Of a DNA stretch of 64,000 nucleotides, positions 9,050 to 18,296 are shown one piece after another. A program made the translations under genes and the position numbers. The notes under the pieces were generated by a model. It did not search any database. It was not told the DNA's origin and saw only the letters and a program-made list of their open reading frames with translations. Position 1 is the stretch's first letter. Each line of letters begins with the position of its first letter. The DNA comes from Streptomyces sp. 840.1 (GTDB taxonomy: Bacteria > Actinomycetota > Actinomycetes > Streptomycetales > Streptomycetaceae): the NCBI RefSeq assembly GCF_003751445.1, contig NZ_RJUU01000001.1:3291001-3355000 (forward strand). The letters are read 5' to 3'.

Positions 9050-10191
9050 CTGGACGGACCGGACCGGCGGCACTCCGGAGCGACGGCCGCGGGCGGGCGG
9101 CCCCGCTGCCTGCCGCCCTGCTCGCCGCGTTGCTGGCCGCGATACTGCCCGCCCTGCTGCTGACCGCGGCCGGCGCCCACGCCGCCGGCCGCAGTGCGGC
9201 GGACCCGAAACCGGCGGTCACGCTCTCCGGGAAGCAGGCGGGCAAGGGCGGCGAGATCACGGTCAAGGGCACCGGCTGGCGGGCGGACACCCTGCTGATG
9301 ATGCTGGTCTGCGGGCAGTCCAGCCCCGCGCGCGGGGTGATCGGCGGCACCAACTCCTGTGCCAACGCCGACGGCCGGGCCGTCACCACCGACTCCAAGG
9401 GCGCGTTCAGCAAGAAGCTGCCGGTCGCGGAGCCGCCCGTGCCGTGCCCCTGCGTGGTGCACGTCGCCACCGTCACCGGGGACCAGTCCGTGGCCGACGC
9501 CGTGTTCGTCGTCGCCGGACACCCCGTCGCCGCCCTGCCCAAGGAGGACGGGAACGGCAAGCTCGCCGTCCTCGCCACCACCCGGCTGGAGGGCGACAGC
9601 GGGATCCTCACCTGGTTCGGCGCCCCGCCGTCCCGCCGCCTCGTGCTCACCGTCGGCAATCTGGGCTCCGCCGCGGTCAAGGACCCGGTCTTCCAGGTCG
9701 GCACCGCGCACGGCGTCTACGCCCCGCAATGGGAGGAGCGGCAGTGGCGCGGCACCATCGAGCCCGGCCGCAAGGCGCGGATCGAGCTGCCCGTCGAGCT
9801 GACCGCCGGCGCCCACGGGGACTACCAGGTCTCGCTGAAGTACGGCACCAAGGTGCTGGCCGAACAGCCGTGGGGGGTCGGCCGGCCCTGGGGCGTGACG
9901 CTCTTCTGGATCCTGCTCTGCCTCGTCGTGCCCGCCGCCGTGTTCCGCATCGGCATGGCGGTCGTCGACAAGGTACGGCCGCGCTCCGCGCACGCGGCGG
10001 CCCGGCCGCGCCGGCGCCCGGACCGGTTCGCCGATGTGACGGCCCGGCTGCCGGGGCTGCGGCGGACACCCGCACCGTCCGAGGGCCCCGCGCCCTCGGC
10101 GGGCGCGGGCTCCACCACGGCCGCGCTGCCGTGGTTCACCCCTGATTCCGCACCGTCAGAGCACAGACCGACGACGAAGGGACATTCGTGA
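9046..10191 (+). CDS. Exported Ig-fold protein with C-terminal membrane anchor
   Basis: A 381-aa protein with a signal sequence (about residues 20-47) and a domain opening VTLSGKQAGKGGEITVKGTGWR. This resembles the neocarzinostatin-like Ig fold common in Streptomyces surface proteins. It has a cysteine-containing segment (VPCPCVVHV), a second beta region, one TM helix (about 283-305) and an Arg/Pro-rich cytoplasmic tail. GTG 9046 overlaps the previous stop by 4 bp, and its own stop overlaps the next GTG at 10188. The three genes must be co-translated. No enzymatic motif is visible; a structural role beside the sortase substrates is inferred. Confidence 0.78.
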   Translation: MTGRTGPAALRSDGRGRAAPLPAALLAALLAAILPALLLTAAGAHAAGRSAADPKPAVTLSGKQAGKGGEITVKGTGWRADTLLMMLVCGQSSPARGVIGGTNSCANADGRAVTTDSKGAFSKKLPVAEPPVPCPCVVHVATVTGDQSVADAVFVVAGHPVAALPKEDGNGKLAVLATTRLEGDSGILTWFGAPPSRRLVLTVGNLGSAAVKDPVFQVGTAHGVYAPQWEERQWRGTIEPGRKARIELPVELTAGAHGDYQVSLKYGTKVLAEQPWGVGRPWGVTLFWILLCLVVPAAVFRIGMAVVDKVRPRSAHAAARPRRRPDRFADVTARLPGLRRTPAPSEGPAPSAGAGSTTAALPWFTPDSAPSEHRPTTKGHS

Positions 10192-11612
10192 GTACGCAAC
10201 GCAGGACGGTCGCGGCGGGAGTCGCGATGATGATCGGCGGGGCGGGCATGCTGCTGGCCGCGAGCCCTGCCCAGGCCGCCGACATCTCGTACAAGACGGA
10301 GTGCATCCCGCCGGCCATCTCCGGACTGCCGCCGGTGGAGGGCACCACACAGGTCCAGCTGACCGCACCCGCCGAGGCGAAGGTCGGGGACACCGTCGAG
10401 GTGGTGTGGAAGACGGTCGCGGCCGCCTCCAAGAACCCCGATGTCCTCGACCTGGACAAGGACACGGTCCAGCCGACCGGCACGATCAAGCTGGGCGGCG
10501 CCGCCACCGGCGATCTGAAGATGGAGGGACCGAGGCAGAACCCGGCGATCCCCAAGAACTCCGCGATGATCCTTTCGGACATGAAGGGCTCGCTGAAGCT
10601 GGAGAAGGCGGGTGACCTGACGCTGACGCCGGACGCGTACAACATCAACGTCTCCAAGCCCATCTCCACCGACACCAAGTGCACCCCCAAGGAGACGGTG
10701 AAGCCGGGCGCGACGATCAAGGTCACGGACGGCGGCGGCGGCACCACGGACGGCGGTACGGACGCCGGTGGCACCACCGACGGAGGCACCACCGACGGCG
10801 GCACCGACGCCGGTGGCACCGACGCCGGTGGCACCGACGCCGGTGGCACCACCGACGGCGGCACGAACGCCGGTGGTACGGACGCGGGCGGCACCGACAC
10901 CGGCGGCTCTGACGCCGGCGGCGCCACCTCGGGTTCCGGCGGGACCGGCGGGGCCACCGACTTCCCGGGGAAGGAGGTCGCCGTCAACTTCACCTGCAAG
11001 TCGCCGGGGCCGCCCGACATCGCGGGCAAGGTGACGATCAACGCGAAGAAGAGCGGCGGCAGCTACGGGCTCACGGTCAAGACCGCCAAGGGCGTCATGA
11101 ACAGCCCTGCGGACCTGCCGGCCGGTGCGCTCAAGCCGTCCATGCAGATCGTCATCGGCGGGGCCGACAAGGGCTCCGTGAAGGTCACCGGGCCCGGCAA
11201 CCCCGACCCCCTGAAGACGGGCAAGCCGGTCGACCTGCCCGACATGTCCGGCACCTACAAGCCGGGTGCCTCCGGCAAGTCCACCCTCACCCCGGGCACC
11301 CTGACGATCGACGTCACGCTCGGCGCCTCGAAGATCAACATTCCGTGCACGGTCAAGGGCGCCACCAAGGCGTCGCTCGAACTCGACACCACCGCCCAGC
11401 AGGGCGGCGCCTCCGGCGGTGACACCAGCGGCTCCGGCGGAGCCGCTGCCGCGGCGGGCGGCGGTACGGCCTCCGGCGGCGGTCTCGCGGCCACCGGTGC
11501 CGAGGACAACGGCGCCCTGCGCGCACTCGGCCTGGTCGCCGGTACGGCGATCCTGCTGGGCGGCGCGGTGTTCACGTTCACCCCGTGGCGCAGGCTGCGC
11601 TCCGGCCGGTGA
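10188..11612 (+). CDS. Repeat-linker surface protein with LAATG sorting signal
   Basis: A 474-aa exported protein. The signal peptide (1-30) ends AQAA. Domain A (about 31-165) has cysteines in YKTEC and TKCTP. A Thr/Asp/Gly repeat linker follows (about 181-261). Domain B (about 263-395) is bracketed by VNFTCK and INIPCTV and closely resembles the single domain of the protein at 7278. It ends with a Gly/Ser-rich stalk, LAATG at 433-437, a TM helix and a basic tail. LAxTG is the pattern favoured by actinobacterial class E sortases, unlike the LPKTG of the first gene. GTG 10188 overlaps the upstream stop by 4 bp. Confidence 0.85.
   Translation: MSTQRRTVAAGVAMMIGGAGMLLAASPAQAADISYKTECIPPAISGLPPVEGTTQVQLTAPAEAKVGDTVEVVWKTVAAASKNPDVLDLDKDTVQPTGTIKLGGAATGDLKMEGPRQNPAIPKNSAMILSDMKGSLKLEKAGDLTLTPDAYNINVSKPISTDTKCTPKETVKPGATIKVTDGGGGTTDGGTDAGGTTDGGTTDGGTDAGGTDAGGTDAGGTTDGGTNAGGTDAGGTDTGGSDAGGATSGSGGTGGATDFPGKEVAVNFTCKSPGPPDIAGKVTINAKKSGGSYGLTVKTAKGVMNSPADLPAGALKPSMQIVIGGADKGSVKVTGPGNPDPLKTGKPVDLPDMSGTYKPGASGKSTLTPGTLTIDVTLGASKINIPCTVKGATKASLELDTTAQQGGASGGDTSGSGGAAAAAGGGTASGGGLAATGAEDNGALRALGLVAGTAILLGGAVFTFTPWRRLRSGR
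10738..10925 (+). repeat. Coding tandem repeat encoding the TDGG/TDAGG linker
   Basis: Imperfect 12- and 15-bp units based on GGCACCGACGCCGGT are repeated about 13 times in frame. Three identical 15-mers occur consecutively near 10800-10850. Such an array can change length by slippage without shifting the frame. Confidence 0.85.
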
Positions 11613-11628
11613 GCTGAGGCGGACATAC

Positions 11629-11673
11629 GGCAGGGGCCGCCGCACCCGTGGAATCGGTGCGGCGGCCCCTGCC
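11629..11673. terminator. Bidirectional terminator between the surface-protein operon and the POT gene
   Basis: A perfect 18-bp stem, 11629-11646 with 11656-11673, has a 9-nt loop (CGTGGAATC). It lies between convergent genes. Confidence 0.9.
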
Positions 11674-11688
11674 TGTGGAGCGGTGAGG

Positions 11689-13185
11689 TCAGCTCGCGTC
11701 GCCCATGTGCTGCGTGACCTTCCTGCGGTACATCCAGATGCCGACACCGGCGATGACCGCGAGGACGGCCTCGAAGGCGACGGCCCCGGTGGTGTTCAGG
11801 TCGACGCCCAGCTGCGGGGAGGTGAGCAGACCGGTCACCGAGTCGCCCGCGGTGACGGCGAGGAACCAGACACCCATCATCTGGGAGCTGTACTTCGCCG
11901 GGGCCATCTTCGTGGTGACCGACAGGCCGACCGGCGAGAGGCAGAGCTCCGCGACGGTCTGGATGAAGTAGATCGCCACCAGCCACATCGGGCTGACCCG
12001 GCCGCCGTTGGCGGCGGTGTCGATCAGCGGGATCATGAAGACGACGAAGGAGATGCCGATCAGCACGAGGCTGGACGCGAACTTGACGGCGGTGCTCGGC
12101 TCCTTGCCGCGCCTGTTCAGCCACAGCCAGCCCGAGGCGACCACGGGGGCGATCGCCATGATGAAGATCGGGTTCAGCGACTGGTACCAGGACGTGGGGA
12201 AGTCGAACCCGAACAGGCTGTTCGTCGTCGAGTTCTCGCCGAAGATCGACAGGGTCGATCCGTTCTGGTCGTAGATCATCCAGAAGACGGCGGCGACCAC
12301 GAAGAACCAGATGTAACCCGACAGCTTGGACTGCTCGGTGTTCGTCAGCTCCTTGTCGCGCTTCATCCGTACCAGGACCGCGACCGGGATGATCAGCCCG
12401 GCGATGGTGATCGGCAGCAGCGCCCAGTCGGCGAAGTTGCCGGTCATGCCGAGCAGGCCGTAGAAGACCACCGCGACGATCAGCCAGATCAGGCCCTTGC
12501 GCAGGACCGAGCGCTTCTCCTGCTCCGTCGCCGGAGTGGAGACGACATCGCTCTCCGGGCTCAGGGTGCGGGTGCCGAGCATGAACTGGGCCAGACCCAG
12601 CGCCATGCCGATCGCGGCGAGCGCGAAGCCGAAGTGCCAGTTGACGTTCTCGCCGACGGTGCCGATGGTCAGCGGGGCGAGGAAGGCGCCGAGGTTGATC
12701 CCGATGTAGAAGAGCGTGAAGCCACCGTCACGGCGCGGGTCCTCCGGGCCGTCGTAGAGGTGGCCGACCATCGTGGAGATGTTGGCCTTCAGCAGACCGG
12801 AGCCGAGCGCGACGAGCACGAGTCCCGCGAAGAAGGTCGCGGAATTGGGCACGGCGAGCGTGATGTGACCCAGGATGACCACACCGCCACCGATGGCGAC
12901 CGTCTTGCGCGGCCCCCAGAAGCGGTCGGCCATCCAGCCGCCGGGCATGGCGAGCAGGTAGACCATCGCCATGTAGACGGAGTAGATCGCCGTCGCCGTG
13001 GTGGCACTCATGTGCATGCCGCCGGGCGCGATCAGGTACAGCGGGAGCAGTGCCTTCATGCCGTAGAAGCTGTAACGCTCCCACATCTCGGTCATGAAGA
13101 GCGTGGCCAGGCCCCGGGGGTGGCCGAGGAAGGTCTTCTCTACGCCAGAGGGGCTGGCAGGGTCCTTCGTCAGGCTGGACGCCAT
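11689..13185 (-). CDS. POT/PTR2-family proton-coupled di/tripeptide transporter
   Basis: A 498-aa multi-pass permease of the proton-dependent oligopeptide transporter family. The proton-coupling motif EMWERYSFYGMKALLPLYL lies near residue 30. About 12-14 hydrophobic helices follow, including the family segment FTLFYIGINLGAF. ATG 13185 is chosen for AAGGA 6 nt upstream, and the conserved N-terminus begins soon after. It is divergent from a two-component system. A terminator-like hairpin stands in its upstream region at 13374-13413. Confidence 0.93.
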   Translation of the reverse strand: MASSLTKDPASPSGVEKTFLGHPRGLATLFMTEMWERYSFYGMKALLPLYLIAPGGMHMSATTATAIYSVYMAMVYLLAMPGGWMADRFWGPRKTVAIGGGVVILGHITLAVPNSATFFAGLVLVALGSGLLKANISTMVGHLYDGPEDPRRDGGFTLFYIGINLGAFLAPLTIGTVGENVNWHFGFALAAIGMALGLAQFMLGTRTLSPESDVVSTPATEQEKRSVLRKGLIWLIVAVVFYGLLGMTGNFADWALLPITIAGLIIPVAVLVRMKRDKELTNTEQSKLSGYIWFFVVAAVFWMIYDQNGSTLSIFGENSTTNSLFGFDFPTSWYQSLNPIFIMAIAPVVASGWLWLNRRGKEPSTAVKFASSLVLIGISFVVFMIPLIDTAANGGRVSPMWLVAIYFIQTVAELCLSPVGLSVTTKMAPAKYSSQMMGVWFLAVTAGDSVTGLLTSPQLGVDLNTTGAVAFEAVLAVIAGVGIWMYRRKVTQHMGDAS

Positions 13186-13373
13186 GGTCGATCCTTGCTT
13201 GCTCGGGACGCGGCGCCTCGTGAAGCGGTACGCGCCCGGTGGGGGGAGGCCGGCACCGACGCGGGTACGCCCACCACGTCGGGATCCACGCCCGGTGCCT
13301 TCGTTGGCGTTCCGGGCCCGGCCCACAGGTCATTCACTGGACTTCCGGGCTGGCGGGTACCAGCCCCGCACAC

Positions 13374-13413
13374 AAAAGAGACCCTGGGCGCTAATAGCTG
13401 CCCAAAGGTCTTT
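13374..13413 (-). promoter_or_regulatory. Possible leader hairpin/attenuator upstream of the POT gene
   Basis: Read on the minus strand, AGACC-TT-TGGGC pairs with GCCCA-G-GGTCT around the loop AGCTATTAGC and is followed by CTTTTGTGTG. This intrinsic-terminator-like shape lies about 190 nt before the transporter start. The 419-bp divergent intergenic region (13186-13604) also holds a 42-aa ORF and is visibly less GC-rich than its surroundings. Confidence 0.4.
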
Positions 13414-13479
13414 GAGTAGTGCAACAGGCGTTGAGACACCATACGACACGACAGAAGCCGATATGAAAGGACTTGAGAC

Positions 13480-13604
13480 ATGGATCACAGGCAGGAGTGC
13501 AACCACACTCCCATATTCGAAGGTCTGGACCTGAACGGGGCGCAGACCCGCAGGGCTTTTGGATCACCTCACTCCTTGTCCGCTGCGCGGACTACCATCA
13601 CTCC

Positions 13605-13608
<4 letters not shown>
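13480..13608 (+). CDS. Possible 42-aa leader peptide overlapping the response-regulator start
   Basis: An ATG at 13480 has an excellent AAAGGA site 8 nt upstream. It opens a 42-residue frame (MDHRQECNHTPIFEGLDLN...) whose TGA overlaps the response-regulator ATG as ATGA at 13605. That geometry suggests translational coupling. I recognise no family. Against it, a -10-like TACCAT lies 6 nt before ATG 13605, so the regulator may instead have its own leaderless transcript. Confidence 0.4.
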
Positions 13609-14282
<674 letters not shown>

Positions 14283-14297
14283 CGTACAGAAACACTC

Positions 14298-15563
14298 ATG
14301 CGCCGAAGACTGATCAACTCCACCCTCGCCGTGGTGCTCGTGGTGATCGCCGTCTTCGGCGTCTCCCTCGTCATCGTCGAGGCCCGCACCATCAGCAGCA
14401 GCGCCCAGGAGAGCGTCGACTCCGAGGCGCTGCGCGTGATCAGTGTCATCGAGAGCCGGCTCCTGGGCTCCGAGCGGATCAACCCCGGGGTGCTGGCCGA
14501 ACAGGTCGACGACAAGCGCTACGCCCTGGTCAAGATGGTCGGCCGCGAACCCATCGAGGTGGGCGAGCGCCCGAGCGGCAGTGTGATCAGCGCCACCGAG
14601 GTGGGGGAGCACGGCGAGAAGGTCACCATCGAGGAGTCCCGCTCCGCCGTCACCCGCGAGGTCGGCCGCACCCTGATGATCATCGGCGCGGTGGCGCTTC
14701 TCGCCATCGTCTCCGCCGTCCTGCTGGCCGTGCGCCAGGCCAACAAGCTGGCCTCGCCCCTCACCGACCTGGCCGAGACCGCGGAGCGCCTCGGCTCGGG
14801 GGACCCGCGCCCGCGCCACAAGCGGTACGGGGTGCCGGAGCTGGACCGGGTCGCCGACGTGCTCGACGCCTCCGCCGAACGGATCGCCCGGATGCTGACT
14901 GCCGAGCGCCGGCTCGCCGCCGACGCCTCCCACCAGCTCCGTACGCCGCTGACCGCGCTCTCCATGCGGATCGAGGAGATCTCGGTCACCGACGACCCGG
15001 AGACGGTCAAGGAGGAGGCGAACATCGCCCTCACCCAGGTCGAGCGCCTCACGGACGTGGTCCAGCGGCTCCTGACCAACGCCCGCGACCCGCGGACCGG
15101 CTCTGCGGTCGTCTTCGATCTCGACGAGGTGGTCAAGCAGCAGATCGAGGAGTGGCGCCCGGCCTACCGGGGCGAGGGCCGTGCGATCGTCCGCTCCGGC
15201 AAGCAGGGGCTGCGGGCCGTCGGCACCCCGGGCGCGGTCGCGCAGGTGCTGGCCGCGCTGATCGAGAACTCGCTGATGCACGGTGGCGGCACGGTCGCCC
15301 TGCGTACCCGGGTCACCGGCAACCAGGCGGTCATCGAGGTGACGGACGAGGGCGCCGGCGTCCCTGCGGACCTGGGCGCCCGGATCTTCGAGCGGACCAT
15401 CAGCGGCCGCAACTCCACGGGGATCGGCCTCGCGGTCGCCCGGGACCTGGCGGAGGCGGACGGCGGCCGCCTCGAACTGCTCCAGCAGCAGCCCCCGGTC
15501 TTCGCCCTGTTCCTCAGCCGGGTCGCCCTGAACAGAAAAGAACCGGAACGCCCGGTGCGATGA
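14298..15563 (+). CDS. Two-component sensor histidine kinase
   Basis: A 421-aa membrane sensor with a TM helix at 9-28, a short extracellular sensing region of about 90 residues, a second TM (about 128-148), and a HAMP-like linker. The H box DASHQLRTPLTAL has phospho-acceptor His212. The ATPase domain has the N box (VLAALIENSLMHGGG), the G1 box (VTDEGAGVP) and a G2-like stretch (NSTGIGLAVARDL). The ligand is unknown. It is cotranscribed with the regulator at 13605. The peptide transporter upstream is divergent and may or may not be a target. Confidence 0.92.
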   Translation: MRRRLINSTLAVVLVVIAVFGVSLVIVEARTISSSAQESVDSEALRVISVIESRLLGSERINPGVLAEQVDDKRYALVKMVGREPIEVGERPSGSVISATEVGEHGEKVTIEESRSAVTREVGRTLMIIGAVALLAIVSAVLLAVRQANKLASPLTDLAETAERLGSGDPRPRHKRYGVPELDRVADVLDASAERIARMLTAERRLAADASHQLRTPLTALSMRIEEISVTDDPETVKEEANIALTQVERLTDVVQRLLTNARDPRTGSAVVFDLDEVVKQQIEEWRPAYRGEGRAIVRSGKQGLRAVGTPGAVAQVLAALIENSLMHGGGTVALRTRVTGNQAVIEVTDEGAGVPADLGARIFERTISGRNSTGIGLAVARDLAEADGGRLELLQQQPPVFALFLSRVALNRKEPERPVR

Positions 15564-15652
15564 CGGCCCGTGCGGTCCGCATCGTGCCACGCGCGGCCGG
15601 CTCGAGCCCCTCCGGCGAGTGAGGGCAAGGCGTGCGTCCGGACGCCCCGGCG

Positions 15653-16402
15653 CTACCGCCGAGCCGTGTCCGCCTCGACCCGAACGGCGGCCGCGGGCGC
15701 GGGCACGACAGGCACGGGCACCGAAACCGCAGCCGCCGCCTCCGCCTCACTCAGTACGGACTCTTTGTCAGGCAGCGCCTTGAACACCCAGCTCCGGTAC
15801 GACCAGAAGCGGAACAGCGTCGCGATCCCGATACCGAGGATCTTGAAGACATTGCTCTGCACCGGGGTGTCCCAGCCGAACCCGTACGTCGCCGCGTACA
15901 GCACACCCATCTCGATGACCGCACCCACCGCGCTGAACAGCAGGAACAGTGTCAGCTCGCGGGTCCGTCCGCTCTTGTCGCGGTCCCGGTAGGTCCAGTA
16001 GCGGAAGCCGACGTAGTTGCACAGGATGGCGACGAACGTGGCGAGCAGGCCGGCCCGCACGGTCGGGATGTCCGTGTACCGCCACAGCAGGTTGGACACG
16101 GCGATATTGACGACCAGACCGACCGCGCCGACCGCGCCGAACTTGGCGATCTCCCGGCCCAGGAGATCCAGCCGGACCCGCAGGCCCTGTCCGGAGTTCC
16201 CCCGCGGCGTCGCGGAGTCCGGCACCGCCGCCTCCGGCGTTGTCGTCAGTCGCGATGTTCCCCGAGCTCTCGGCTTCGCTCGAGCAGGGGAGGCCCCACC
16301 CGCCGTCGCTCCGTCCTCCGCCTCGGATTCGACGGCACCGGACTCCGATCCTTCTCCCGCGCTGGAACTCCAGACAGGACCTGGTGCGCCCCGTTCACTC
16401 AT
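15653..16402 (-). CDS. GtrA-family membrane protein
   Basis: A 249-aa protein with a disordered N-terminal ~75 residues and a four-helix GtrA domain (FGAVGAVGLVVNIAVSNLLW, CNYVGFRYWTYR, LLFSAVGAVIEMGVLYA, ATLFRFWSYRSWVF). It ends in an Ala/Val-rich tail. GtrA proteins are implicated in moving or flipping lipid-linked sugars for surface polysaccharides. CAT at 16400-16402 is the start. The neighbouring two-component genes converge on it, while purK diverges. Confidence 0.88.
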   Translation of the reverse strand: MSERGAPGPVWSSSAGEGSESGAVESEAEDGATAGGASPARAKPRARGTSRLTTTPEAAVPDSATPRGNSGQGLRVRLDLLGREIAKFGAVGAVGLVVNIAVSNLLWRYTDIPTVRAGLLATFVAILCNYVGFRYWTYRDRDKSGRTRELTLFLLFSAVGAVIEMGVLYAATYGFGWDTPVQSNVFKILGIGIATLFRFWSYRSWVFKALPDKESVLSEAEAAAAVSVPVPVVPAPAAAVRVEADTARR

Positions 16403-16547
16403 GGTGATTGCTCAGCCCGTCTGTCGGTTCGTCTTCAGGTTCCGTCAACCCCGCCATGCTAACCAGCCCGCCGACCGCCCGCCCAGGAGTACCGGTACGG
16501 GTGTGGCGAGGCCGTGACGCCCGTACGGCGACTCCTGGGCGGGCGGA

Positions 16548-16553
16548 TACCCT
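16548..16553 (+). promoter_or_regulatory. -10-like hexamer for leaderless purK
   Basis: TACCCT lies 6 nt upstream of the GTG at 16560. No other in-frame start exists after the TGA at 16515. The only SD-like GGAGG is 1 nt from GTG, too close to work normally. A leaderless transcript fits best. Confidence 0.5.
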
Positions 16554-16559
16554 GGAGGA

Positions 16560-17753
16560 GTGACGTTCCCGGTAGTCGGCATGGTCGGTGGCGGTCAGCT
16601 CGCCCGTATGACCCACGAGGCGGGCATCCCCCTCGGCATCAAGTTCAAGCTCCTCAGCGACACCGCTCAGGACTCGGCGGCCCTGGTCGTGAATGAAGTC
16701 GTCGTGGGCGACTATCGCGACCTGGACACGCTGCGCGCCTTCGCGCGCGGCTGTGACGTGATCACCTTCGATCACGAACACGTGCCGACCGAGCACCTGC
16801 GGGCCCTGGAGGCGGACGGCATCCCCGTGCGCCCCGGCCCCGACGCGCTGGTGCACGCCCAGGACAAGGGGGTGATGCGCGCCAGGCTCACCGAGATCGG
16901 CGCGCCCTGCCCCCGCCACCGCATCGTGGAGGACCCGGCCGACGCCGCGGCCTTCGCGCACGAAATCAGCGGGGGCGGCGCGCAGCGCCTCGGTGAGGGG
17001 CGGTGGCCGGGCGACGGGTCGGGAGGCTTCCCCGTCATCCTCAAGACCGTGCGCGGCGGCTACGACGGCAAGGGTGTCTGGGTGGTCCGCTCCGAGGCGG
17101 ACGCCGCAGACGCCTTCCGGGCCGGTGTCCCGGTCCTCGCGGAGGAGAAGGTCGACTTCGTACGGGAGCTGGCGGCCAACATCGTCCGCTCGCCGCACGG
17201 CCAGGCCGTCGCCTACCCGGTCGTCGAGTCCATCCAGGTGGACGGCGTCTGCGACACGGTGATCGCCCCGGCCCCCGAGCTGGACGAGCGCCTCGCCGGC
17301 GAGGCCCAGCAGCTCGCGCTGCGGATCGCGGCCGAGCTGGGCGTCGTCGGGCACCTCGCCGTCGAGCTCTTCGAGACCCGCGACGGGCACATCCTCGTCA
17401 ACGAGCTGGCGATGCGCCCGCACAACTCCGGGCACTGGACGCAGGACGGCGCGATCACCTCGCAGTTCGCCAACCACGTACGGGCCGTCCTGGACCTCCC
17501 GCTCGGAGACCCGCGCCCGCGCGCCGCCTGGACGGTCATGAGCAACGTCCTGGGCGGTGACTACCCGGACATGTACCAGGCGTACCTGCACTGCATGGCC
17601 CGTGACCCGCAGCTCAAGATCCACATGTACGGAAAGGACGTGAAGCCCGGCCGCAAGGTCGGCCACGTCAACACCTACGGCGACGATCTGGCGGACGTGC
17701 GCGAGCGCGCCCGGCACGCGGCCGACTACCTGCGAGGAACGATCACCGAATGA
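16560..17753 (+). CDS. purK: 5-(carboxyamino)imidazole ribonucleotide synthase
   Basis: PurK makes N5-CAIR from AIR, bicarbonate and ATP in de novo purine synthesis. The 397-aa ATP-grasp enzyme has [13 protein letters not shown] at the N-terminus, [11 protein letters not shown], the ATP-binding [15 protein letters not shown], and [16 protein letters not shown] at the Mg/ATP site. A 15-residue insertion rich in Gly (near residue 140) separates two family blocks. GTG 16560 is the only possible start that keeps the first beta strand. Its stop overlaps purE (ATGA at 17750). Confidence 0.95.
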   Translation: MTFPVVGMVGGGQLARMTHEAGIPLGIKFKLLSDTAQDSAALVVNEVVVGDYRDLDTLRAFARGCDVITFDHEHVPTEHLRALEADGIPVRPGPDALVHAQDKGVMRARLTEIGAPCPRHRIVEDPADAAAFAHEISGGGAQRLGEGRWPGDGSGGFPVILKTVRGGYDGKGVWVVRSEADAADAFRAGVPVLAEEKVDFVRELAANIVRSPHGQAVAYPVVESIQVDGVCDTVIAPAPELDERLAGEAQQLALRIAAELGVVGHLAVELFETRDGHILVNELAMRPHNSGHWTQDGAITSQFANHVRAVLDLPLGDPRPRAAWTVMSNVLGGDYPDMYQAYLHCMARDPQLKIHMYGKDVKPGRKVGHVNTYGDDLADVRERARHAADYLRGTITE

Positions 17754-18289
17754 CTTCCCCCGCCTCCGCCGCACCGGTCGTCGGCATCGTCATGGGCTCC
17801 GACTCCGACTGGCCCGTCATGGAAGCAGCGGCCAAGGCGCTCGACGAGTTCGAGATCCCCTACGAGGTCGACGTCGTCTCCGCCCACCGCATGCCGCGCG
17901 AGATGATCGCGTACGGCGAGAACGCGGCGGGCCGCGGCCTGCAGGCGGTCATCGCGGGGGCGGGCGGCGCGGCCCACCTGCCCGGCATGCTCGCCTCGGT
18001 CACCCCGCTGCCGGTCATCGGCGTACCGGTGCCGCTGAAGTACCTGGACGGCATGGACAGCCTCATGTCCATCGTGCAGATGCCCGCCGGCATCCCGGTC
18101 GCCACCGTCTCCATCGCGGGGGCGCGCAACGCCGGCCTGCTGGCCGTCCGCATCCTCGCGGCCCAGGACGCGGAGCTGCGGACCCGCATGACGGAGTTCC
18201 TCTCGGACCTGAACGACCAGGCCACCGAGAAGGGCAAGCGGCTGCGCACCAAGGTGCAGGGCGCCGATTCCTTCGGCTTCGGAAAGTAG
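17750..18289 (+). CDS. purE: N5-carboxyaminoimidazole ribonucleotide mutase
   Basis: PurE converts N5-CAIR to CAIR, the step after PurK. The 179-aa protein carries the class I signature [25 protein letters not shown] and [13 protein letters not shown] around the active site. It overlaps purK by 4 bp, guaranteeing coupled synthesis. The C-terminal extension after residue 160 is charged and typical of actinobacterial versions. Confidence 0.95.
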   Translation: MTSPASAAPVVGIVMGSDSDWPVMEAAAKALDEFEIPYEVDVVSAHRMPREMIAYGENAAGRGLQAVIAGAGGAAHLPGMLASVTPLPVIGVPVPLKYLDGMDSLMSIVQMPAGIPVATVSIAGARNAGLLAVRILAAQDAELRTRMTEFLSDLNDQATEKGKRLRTKVQGADSFGFGK

Positions 18290-18296
18290 GACAGCG

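Noticed and set aside
10738..10925. CRISPR-like or mobile repeat
   Set aside because: The repeats are in frame, encode a Thr/Asp/Gly linker and have no spacers.
16554..16558. GGAGG as a ribosome site for purK
   Set aside because: It lies 1 nt from the only possible start, too close for normal initiation. The TACCCT hexamer suggests a leaderless message.
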